A DNA stretch of 64,000 bases from Asterella californica (lineage: Eukaryota > Streptophyta > Marchantiopsida > Marchantiales > Aytoniaceae). Below the pieces are notes generated by a model. That model saw only the letters and a list, made by a program, of their open reading frames with translations, searched no databases and was not told where the DNA came from. Position 1 is the first letter of the stretch, and each line of letters opens with the position of its first letter. A program made the translations under genes and the position numbers. The stretch spans positions 1 through 64,000 of the forward strand of contig JAYKYS010000090.1 in NCBI GenBank assembly GCA_036924285.1, read 5' to 3'. Of the stretch, positions 55,341-64,000 are shown in pieces.

Positions 55341-56019
55341 GGGTACTCAGCTCAAAATGTCATGTGGAACAGTTATCTCAGTATCGGCGTATAAAAGCTC
55401 TTACATCCTTGGGCAGGAAGGTCTCAATAAGAACTAGTACAGTACTGATGTGAACAGGCAATACACACCTCATTCTTTACAATTATGCATGCAGTCTTCT
55501 AAAGTCTGGGCCTGAAACAGTTATCAGTCATTATATGCCACTACATGCCTTAGCTGTATCAGTTCCAACTACAATTATTCATTCAACAGCAGCATTTGTC
55601 ACAGGAGGTGTGTTGGCTCATAGGTTGATGCACGCAAAAGTGTACACTGCACTGGACTTGATGTGGTGGGCAGGGACATGAATAGTTGTACAAATGCACT
55701 CAGATATGCTCATGAACACTGCAGGGCCAACACTACGGTCTGCTGTCAATTGCACAAGGTCTTCTTCTGCCTTGGTGTCATCCATTGCCGTGGCACGGCC
55801 TACTGATGCTCCATTATGCATGCGTGTTGCTCAACGGCCTGGGAACAGTTATGGCCTAGGCACTTTCATCAACAATCAACCGCATATCCCATCTGCGCAC
55901 AGGGGTCACCTGCAGAAAAAGTAGCAGTTACACAAGCGTTCCAGAGCAACCAACTGCACTTTGCTTATGCTGAACTCAGTTGTGCAGATGGCATGCATGT
56001 GCTCTGTTTGTGTTTCTGC
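55341..56019. other. Spacer between convergent REX1-like and DUF707 genes
   Basis: No gene seen; the two genes converge here, so it should hold both 3' ends. No clear polyadenylation signal was identified. Confidence 0.4.
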
Positions 56020-57889
56020 TCAGGTATTCGGATACTTCGACTGGCATTTTCTGTCCTGTAAATTTGTAAGAACATATATGCACCCTTACCAGAAGATGAT
56101 TCATTGAGAGCATCTCTTTGTACCAGGGCTGGAGCACCCAATTCATCACATCCTGTGGCTTGTAAGCTATATGACGGTGCTTGTTGGGGTTGTAGTCAAC
56201 AGCCACCAGTGTTCTCATCTCCTCAGCATCTATCTTAGCAACATACTCATCTTGCGACAGCTTTGTAGCCTACAGAAAAGCCACAGCAGATATGTTGACA
56301 GTGCACAAGGGCAGCATCGCATTGAATCAGGATATACTTGGATATTGCATGCCTTCCTGACCGCTCCATGCATGTCATTTCTGCTGCAGCAACTTTCTAT
56401 ATGTACTCTTGCTGCTTTTGAATACCTTGAACAGAGGGCTTGGTCCAAGAATGTGGGTGGGCCGCATGATGCAAGTGTCATCAATGACTGCCACCTTGTT
56501 TTCAGGGTAGTCAGCCAAATAAGGCCATACAAAGTCCAACCCAAACCCTGCACATGTGCAGCAAGCTGTGTCAGCTACTGTGGACAAGCTCTGCTCTCTA
56601 CTGCAGAGCAAGCTGTCTACACTATTGAGTAGTGTGCAAGCAGGCATCAACAGGCACCACTTTGGGCTTGTAGCTTGGTTGGCAATGTCTGACCGACAAC
56701 CTCTCAGACTGACAGCCTTGCAAGAAGAGCCGCTTGTACAACCTCCTTCTGGCAGTCATCCAACACTGGCTGATGGATTAACCTTTACTCGAGGTGATGC
56801 TTATTTAGACAGGCTTGCTGGACAGGGTGGTTTTGCTTTGTTTCTGACCTCACACAGGCAGTACACAAGAGGAAGATGTCAGGCATGTCTAGCAGCCTTG
56901 AAGCACCCACCTCGATCAATATTCTGCAAGTGAGGCTCAACATACTCGTTCCAAAAAGACCTGCTCCACAGAGGCGCAGCAGTCTCAACGTAAGTGGTAT
57001 GCCGTAGCAAGGTCGTGGCGTGCATCTTCAACAGATCCATGTGCCAGGAGAAGGTGTCTTCAGGTGAGCACCAAGACGGATGACTCAAGTCCAACTTGTA
57101 TTCTTGACTCAACTCAAACAGCCTGCATCAAATGCTTATTCTTGACCTTGACAAAGCACACCAAGCCAGAGCTACATTGGTGTACACATTCTAGAATGAC
57201 TGATTCAAACATTGGATGCTCAAATGTGCTTGTGGCAACTATAAGCCTGTGACAAATGGTTACTAGTAAAGCCTGTTGGCCACTAGCGAATCCAACAGGA
57301 GCATCTGCATCTAAGGATCAAACCTATTACATAGCCAGTGCAGTCGAAGTTTATGAAGCAAGCACCCACCAGGAGCCTTTCTCACTTTTAGAGCAGGGCA
57401 CGTACCTGTTGACTGAGGCCACAGTCTGGACAATCTCCTCTTCAGGGAAATACATGAATTCGTACTTGTCAGCAACACTGTTCTTCCATTCGGCCGTCTG
57501 GACCAGCTTAGTCAAGGCAGCGTACCGCCCTGCCACATGATCTAGGCCGTGATTGTACACCAGAAGACAATGTGGGCATGCCTGCTGGACTGCCTCTACT
57601 TCAGCAGCAGCAGCCATAGCAATCATGTCATAGTCTGCTGATGAGTTCCCCAGTAACCACCTGTGTTTTGGAAGACATGCTTCAGTAACAGATTGGTATT
57701 GCAGCAAACCTGACCTGTGATACAGTTGAAGCAGTTCAGCAGATGAAATGTAGGCAGCATGGAGCACCACATGTAGGGCACCAGTACGTGTCAACATAAG
57801 ACATCAGCGTCAAGATGCAAGAGCGATGCAAACACCAGCATGTCACCTTGAATGCTTGTGCACCATCACAATCACCAAATTTGTTGTCC
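56020..57889 (-). CDS. DUF707-family protein, paralogue A (5' end unresolved)
   Basis: Minus-strand exons joined by phase: 57847-57889, 57406-57660, 56911-57122, 56426-56547, 56100-56270, and a short last exon about 56020-56055. They encode, in order, TNLVIVMVHKHS, RWLLGNSSADYDMIAM, KYEFMYFPEEEIVQTVASVN, RLFELSQEYKLDLSHPSWC, LLRHTTYVETAAPLWS, GFGLDFVWPYLADYPENKVA and VIDDTCIMRP. The order (TNLVV strand, FxxPEEE in place of the D/E-rich motif, LxLxxPxx, TTYVE, GLDxxWP, VIDD) follows DUF707 (PF05212), a plant/algal family of membrane or secreted proteins often treated as glycosyltransferase-like. At least one upstream exon with the start codon must lie between 57900 and about 58230. Function is not established. 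Confidence 0.7.
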
Positions 57890-58235
57890 CTGCAGCCACC
57901 AGACCAACCATGAGTGGCTACTCTTGTAAATGTCCCACATCATGCACACACAAAGAAGCTACAGTGTTGTAGCGACTGTTGTGCTGACACTGCGCACTCA
58001 TCATCAGACACATAACCAGACAGCCAAGATGTTTGGGATGATTGGTATCCTACTATGTCAGGGTGTACCTGGAGAGCGTGTCTGCACACCGTTGCTCTGC
58101 AGACCTAGGAAAGTGAGAGCATGTGTCATGGTGTGGACACGATGTCGTCTTCGCAACCTGCCCACACCAGGGGCACCTGTCTCTGTTGACACAAACTTGC
58201 TTCCCTTGTGCGGCCCTTGTGCAGCATTGCGGACC

Positions 58236-60428
58236 TCATACGTATCTGCATGTAGTCTTGATATCAGACAATGCGCAAGGAGAACATGTACATAGCATGC
58301 TGACACTGACATAAAGCCTCGCATCAAAGCACAGTAGCACGTGACGCCTGAAATCCACATTTGTGTTACTACAAGGTCGGACAGCAAGCACAAGTGTCTC
58401 AACACACAATGCAGTCGACAACTGTGAGAAGGCCAGATCAAACATGCCTGTGATGCCTGCCAAGTCAAGTAAGTCCTGGTACCAGGGTTGCCACTTGCGC
58501 CCAAGCCAACTTGGTTGCAGGTAGCCCATGTCATACTTGTTCCTCAAGATCTGCAGCACCACATGGCCTTGTCTCACAACCACTCCCCATTCAGTGCAAG
58601 CATTGTCCGCGCCAATTTGCGCAGAAGCCAGCCTCATACAGACATGCCCATGACATGACATGTTTCGTGAACATGATCATTGCCAAAGGCGAGTGCCAGG
58701 CGCTGCCGGGTGCACAGCTCTCAAGTGTGCAATCATCCAAACCCTCGAAAGCACACCAGCATGTCAGTAGACAGACTGCAGTGTGCTGACCTCGCCTTCA
58801 TAGCCAAACTTGGCCAGGACAGCTACATGCTCAGCATGGGGGTTGTGCTCCTTGTAGATGGTCAGCTTGCTGCCTGGCTGCAACTCTTTCTTGGGGTGAA
58901 CGACACAGATATCGTTGATGATAGCAATTTTTTCTTGAGGGTACTCCAGAAGAAAGGGCCAAACCCAATCAAGGCCATGCCCTACAGAGCAAGAACAGCA
59001 GGCAATCTGTGAATGCCAAAAGCCCTTGATGCATAATGCCAGAAGACTTGCAAGCTGTTTTGTTGGCAGCTTGTGCATCCTTCACTGCATCCTTCAGTGT
59101 TGCAAGAATGCAGCTGTGAGAACCTCTCCAGCAGGTGTGATCAGTCATCATCAATCAGTACAACATAGCAGGCTGCAGGATGTTACCAGGGACTTGCAGC
59201 ATCGCAACAAACGCTGAAACTGCCAGGCAGCACAACATCTGTATGGCATTTTGAGTGTATGAAAGTGTGATTCTTCACATCACCACTGGAGGTGAGACCA
59301 GCAAAGTACATGCCAGCAGCTGCAATGGCTTGAGCTGAAACACAGCAGCATAAGGCAACTCACCTGTCTCAGCATGTTCAAGTGTGTCTATGACCTTGGA
59401 GGTGAAGAACTTCATGTTGAAGATAGGAACCATAATTTCCACAAATGTGGTATACTGCAAGATAAGTCTTGCGTCCTTGTAGAGCGGATTCTGCCATGTT
59501 GTCGACTCAAAGGGCGAACACAGGCTAGGTTGCGCTAGCAGGAGGCCATACTGCTGCATGAGAGCAAACGCTCTGTTGATGGTGTGGCTTGTCTGGACAA
59601 TGTCATCATCAGTGATGTACAGCTGCAGGCAATATCAGCGTCAGCAAGGCAACAAGATGTGATTGCAGGTCACTGATGGCAGCAACTGCAAACAGCAATG
59701 ACACAGGTAAATGGTCAGCCTTGATTCCTGACTTGAACCTATGACACATGAAAATCAGAGGTATATATAACAGCAGGTATGCTGATGCACCTGTTGGTAC
59801 TGCTTGGCAAACTTCTTTTGAAAGATGTCTGATTTTGCAAACTTGTAAAGAAAGCTCCACTTGGTCCCAGAGCCTGACTCAACATAAGCACACTCTTCAC
59901 AGGTGAAGTTGCCCTTCTTGCCAAAGTAGAAGGCAGCAAGGTCCCACGTTGCATAATCAAAGTCTTCAAACCATCTGCAGCATCGATGAAATGCAGAGCT
60001 CAGTATTCAAGTGCGCTGAGATGCTTCCCGTGCATTGTTGGCAGATGAAGGGAGACATAGAATTCAACAAATCTGATGCAGTTGCAAGAGGAAACATACG
60101 ACTTACCTTTGATGAATAGAGGAGTCTCCAACAGCAGCAACTACAAGATTGGTTCGCTGGCCAGGAGCACCTGCAGTTGTACGTCTGTGTCGGAAAAGGT
60201 CGGCTTGAGCACACAAGAGCCTCTAAGGCAAAGGGTTTGCGACACGGAGTGCAACTGACTTGTTTTGGGAGAGATGGCCTCTATGGGGACAGCAGGACTG
60301 GTGCTTTCTGTTGCTGATGGAATATTCCCCTGTTGCGCCTGGAAACCATGCCAACTTTGATGCAACAGTTGTGTGCCAAAATGAGCAATACACACTGTAG
60401 CTTGAACTAGTGCAAAGCAGGGCAACAT
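58236..60428 (-). CDS. DUF707-family protein, paralogue B
   Basis: Minus-strand exons: a first exon within 60171-60428 (start MLPCFALVQATVCIAHF, signal-like; donor unresolved), 60107-60170, 59791-59974, 59364-59622, 58791-58981, and a last exon from 58550 to about 58236. Phases agree from the second exon onward. Sequence order: TNLVVAAVGDSSIHQ, RWFEDFDYATWDLAAFYFGK, SGSGTKWSFLYKFAKSDIFQ, LYITDDDIVQT (acidic motif like IDDD of glycosyltransferases), LLLAQPSLCSPFES, LQYTTFVEIMVPIFNM, HGLDWVWPFLLEYPQEKIAI, INDICVVHP, then ILRNKYDMGYLQPSWLG. Complete DUF707 layout. It is a tandem duplicate of A, with an extra intron just before YITDDD. Where the protein ends is uncertain. Confidence 0.75.
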
Positions 60429-61057
60429 ACTAGTCTATACACAATTTACTACCTATTGCGAAATGCAAGCTATCAACACGATTTGCCCACGGAGGCTGGG
60501 CAGCCAACATAAACCAGAATTGCTTTCGCATATACGTTCATGCGCAAACCCAAGGGCAGCACCGTCCAAGGGAAACTAACCCACCTTCACGACACACAGC
60601 AACCAAAGCAGCAGCAGTCGTGTGAGCACTGCATGACGGCTGACAGCCTTACAAGTCATCTGGAAGAACATTGATCATTCCGCATTTGTTTGCAAGGATG
60701 TCGGCAGGGACGTTCGCTGATCTTTGCAATCTTTGCTTATGTCCAGGTAGTGGCTGTCGAAGGACGACACGTGATTGGTCGTTGCTCTTACTGCCGGTTG
60801 GCCGACTCGGTTTGTGCTGCTGTCAAATGCTAGAGCGCTCGAGTCACGCGCGTCCTGAAGGGCGCGCTGAATGCCAAAGCCCTTCGACAGCCCCTACAAT
60901 ACTTGTCACATGCTGCATGTGTGCAGTTTCGTTTACTAATCCAACGACTGTCCATTGACCAACTGGCCAACAACTGTCCATTGACCTCCTGCAAACTGGT
61001 GTGCACAAGTTGAATCAGCAATCCGCCAGGCACACTCAGAAATACGTTGAATTTGAG
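60429..61057. other. Divergent intergenic region (DUF707 B and mannanase)
   Basis: Holds the 5' flanks of two divergently transcribed genes. A plus-strand frame at 60671-60958 with a hydrophobic stretch could contain an upstream mannanase exon with a signal peptide, but no splice pair was convincing. Confidence 0.35.
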
Positions 61058-63567
61058 ATGCAGTGTCCTGCACCCGGTGCTTTTGTGCGTTTGTCTGCCG
61101 ACCACCGGCGGTTCGAGCTGGATGGGGCACCCTTTTTCTTCACTGGCTGCAACAGCTACTATCTCATGACGAGGGCAGCAGAGTCAAGTTTGCGGCAGCA
61201 GGTGTTAGAAGTTTTGGACGACGCCAAAGCTGCTGGTGTGAGGGTCATACGGACCTGGGCCTTCAACGATGGGCAGGAATGGAACGCACTGCAGCCTGCA
61301 CCAGGTTAGTCTGGACCAGGGCTGATCGGATGCATGTAACACCACAATGTATATCACCTTTTTGTGATTGTGCTCAGCTGGACTACAAATTCTCCACCCA
61401 AAATTTTCAGACTGTTTGACTTTACAGGTCAGTTTGACGAGAAGGTCTTTTTGGGCCTGGACTTTGTACTAACAGAAGCAGGCAGGCGCGGTCTCAAGCT
61501 GATCCTTGCACTGACCAATTATTGGACACCATTTGGCGGGATGGCCCAATATGTCAAGTAAGCTATCTGTACAGAACTTCAAGCAGTTTTCCTGCGCCAG
61601 CAGGCATGCGGCAACACCTGACTGTCATGCAATGTGTGTATGCGAGTAAAGTGACAATGGGTACAGTTTATGATGATGGCAGGAAGCATGCAGGTGACAT
61701 GCAACCCCGATGCACATGTGTGTCAACGGTGGTCTCATTCTTTGCTTGCTTGCCAACTGGCACCTAGATGAATCAAAGTGGTCTGGTTGTTGCAGGTGGA
61801 GTTGTGAGCGCAAAGGAACCACAAGCACAGGAAGCGCTCAGGCGTTCTATGCAGACAGGCATTGCCAAGATATTTTTCAAAACTTCCTGGTCACCATCAC
61901 AAGCAGAGTAAACTCATTCACAGGTGTGCCCTACAGGTGTGATGTTGATCTTCTGCTAGCACTCCTTCACAGCATGCCAGAAGCTTGCATTGATGTCTGG
62001 CTCAGCCTGCATCAGATATTCCACTCCTTGGTGCCAATACTCTGCTGGCCAATTCTCCTAGTGGCCAGTACATGTAACAACACTGTTGGTCGTCAGTAGT
62101 CTTGATCTCCACCATGTGACGTCTGATCACAACTTGGCACCCACAGGCTCTTGCCAACTTACTAATGCATGCATGATTGGTTGCTGCTTTCAGGGATGAT
62201 CCTGCAATTCTAGCCTGGAGCCTGGCTAACGAGCCACGCTGTGAAGGGGACTTTTCGGGCAGCAGCCTTCAGGTCTTTCACCAGTGGCACATGTCTATCA
62301 GCTTGCTGGCTGCGTGCTGCATGGTCCCACATGACATCTCACCATCACCTTGCATGATAGCACACATGAAAGTCCTACATCATGGCTTGGGATGCAGGAA
62401 TGGATAGACACCACAGCAGAGTTCCTCAAAAGTCTGGACAGCAATCATTTGGTGACTGTAGGCAGTGAAGGCTTTCTTGGCAGCTCCACGCCTGGCAAGT
62501 CACATTGCAGTCCAGCAGTGAGCTCAGAATGGCAGCAGCAACAAGTTGGCATGGCTTTATCAAGTTGCATGTGCTTCGGTGTTACCCCTGGAAGCGAATG
62601 ACCACAATGGCACTCACATAATCCGTACGGCTCAGAATGCCTGTCTGCAATGCTGCATGTCTGTGGGTTGATGGAGAGCTGGACGCAATGTAGCTGTGCA
62701 AGAGGTGCTGCTCACACAGATTGAGATACAGCTTGTCAGCTGTGCTTGCAGACTTGCTGCCAGACAACCCATATGATACCATGAACCAAGGGTGTGACTT
62801 TTTGAGGAATCATCAGTCCCCCAGTATTGATTTTGCTACCATACATCTGTGGCCGGATAGCTGGCTGACAAATGCTGATGATGAGAGGAGAGTTCAGTTT
62901 GCTCGGCGCTGGATCAACTGTCATGTAGATGTGTGCACTCAGCTGCTTCAAAAGCCTCTTGTGCTGGCTGAATTTGGATGGAAGATTGATGGCAGGGCTG
63001 CCTACTATGACAAGGTGCGTGACAGTAAACAGTTTGCCCTTATGTGTGCTTTTGCTTTCCCCATTCTGCATTGACACGTGTGGCGCACATCAGCAGTATC
63101 AAAGCCAGTCTGCATTGCCAGATGTGGCATTCAGCAGTATCACAGCCATGCTGCATGTGATGAACATCAGCTGTATCAAAGCTACGTTTCTTGTGTAGGT
63201 TTTTGACCAGATTGTAGGTCATGCCAAAGCCGGTCATGCAATCACAGGCAGCTGCTTCTGGATGACTGCTGCCACCTCCTACCCAGACTATGATGGCATG
63301 ACAGTATACTTCCGGCCGCCAGATCCTGAAGTGGAAGCTCAGAACGTTGAGCTCAGAGCCAAGGCAGAGGCCGCTGGTCAACAGCAATGTGCAAGTGGCA
63401 ATTCGCGATCTAGTACGGAGCGAGTTCAGGTCAAGTTGCAGGGAACGGTATCCAGTCTGCTGGAGCATGCTCGGCGAGGCAACAAGAGCGTGGTGGAGGT
63501 TGTTCAGCACAACGCTAAAGTCATGCAAGACTTGAATGCGCAAGGTAAAGACTGCAAAGTCATGTAA
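61058..63567 (+). CDS. GH5 (GH5_7-type) mannan endo-1,4-beta-mannosidase, 7 exons (437 aa)
   Basis: Exons: 61058-61304, 61428-61557, 61796-61936, 62194-62272, 62398-62494, 62764-63014, 63199-63567; all phases agree (fifth intron GC-AG). It hydrolyses internal beta-1,4 links of mannan-type polysaccharides. Family marks in order: [64 protein letters not shown]-like [33 protein letters not shown] (the Glu after Asn is the acid/base), [13 protein letters not shown], and LVLAEFGWK (Glu nucleophile); then [20 protein letters not shown] near the usual C-terminus. After this is an extra tail of about 95 residues rich in Glu, Ala and Gln. No signal peptide is seen at the ATG used, so an upstream exon is possible. 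Confidence 0.88.
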
Positions 63568-64000
63568 GCTCTTGAAGCGGACATCAGCTTTTGTTGCTGC
63601 TTGCAATCCAAACTCACAGCTGTATGCATACTTTTGGTTTTTAGGACTTCTGCTTGAAGTACAGTGCCCTAGCCAGTTGGACATCATCTGCTGTGCTGAT
63701 GAGGCCCATGCGTGAGGTTGCTGGCCCTTTGGGTATAGAGTTGCTGTACCTATAGCTATGAATGGACCTAGTCCTATTTCTTCTTCTTTCATACCATTAT
63801 CATCCCTGAGCCAGCTTGAGCCTTTGAGACTAGTAACATAGCCAGGGAACATGAGACTGGGCCAACGTTACGTCGATCCCCTGTGGAGCTTGACTTGAAA
63901 GGCACCATTGTAGTCACAACTATGAGACTTACACATACCATTGCAAAACGCAGGACTTTTGTCTGGGACCTATTTTCAACAGCAGGGCTGCCAATAACTT
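63568..64000. other. 3' flank of the mannanase gene; nothing recognised
   Basis: No gene supported. A 270-codon minus-strand open frame covers 63852-63040, but it lies opposite the mannanase exons and has no recognisable features, so I treat it as a shadow. Confidence 0.4.

Noticed and set aside
63040..63852. 270-codon minus-strand open frame
   Set aside because: It lies antisense to mannanase exons 6-7, which carry catalytic motifs, and it has no recognisable features itself.

Overview
The window is nuclear eukaryotic DNA. Its genes are split by short GT-AG introns (a few look GC-AG), lie far apart, and are surrounded by many transposon-derived repeats. No bacterial operons, rRNA, convincing tRNA or CRISPR arrays were seen. 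A plant/algal type mannanase, DUF707 proteins, (CAG)n tracts and a Kangaroo-like tyrosine-recombinase retrotransposon (a type I recall from Volvox) suggest a green alga or close relative. That placement is an inference and I cannot name the species.

Layout. 1-0.7 kb: 3' end of an unknown gene. 2.2-2.7 kb: a MITE with TAA target duplications. 3.2-6.5 kb: first copy of a 3.25-kb segmental duplication carrying a secreted Cys-rich repeat gene (minus strand); the second copy is at 24.8-28.0 kb. 6.8-7.6 and 20.3-21.1 kb: an inverted pair of TA-flanked TIR elements. 9.6-10.7 kb: a DXD (GT32-type) glycosyltransferase gene. 11.35-16.75 kb: a dispersed repeat split by a decayed Ty3/gypsy element; the same repeat is unoccupied at 31.8-33.4 kb. 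16.8-24.8 kb: dispersed repeats, a Tc1/mariner transposase pseudogene, hAT-like and other TIR elements, and a tyrosine-recombinase (YR) pseudogene. 28-35 kb: mostly repeats with no recognised gene. 35.14-40.96 kb: one complete DIRS/PAT-type retroelement with split direct repeats, its YR gene convergent with the RT/RNase H region. 41-44 kb: repeats. 44.0-44.8 kb: a membrane-anchored SAM methyltransferase. 45.5-49 kb: tandem repeats, including a satellite-like array of about 170 bp. 49.2-50 kb: another YR relic.

The right-hand 14 kb (50.3-63.6 kb) is the gene-rich part: a multi-exon REX1/REXO1-like RNA exonuclease (+), two tandem DUF707 paralogues (-), and a GH5 endo-beta-mannanase (+). The glycosyltransferase, DUF707 proteins, mannanase and Cys-rich proteins all look membrane-anchored, secretory or cell-surface in character, but nothing shows that they form one pathway. 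Exon limits were derived by hand from reading frame, splice-site phase and comparison between paralogues.
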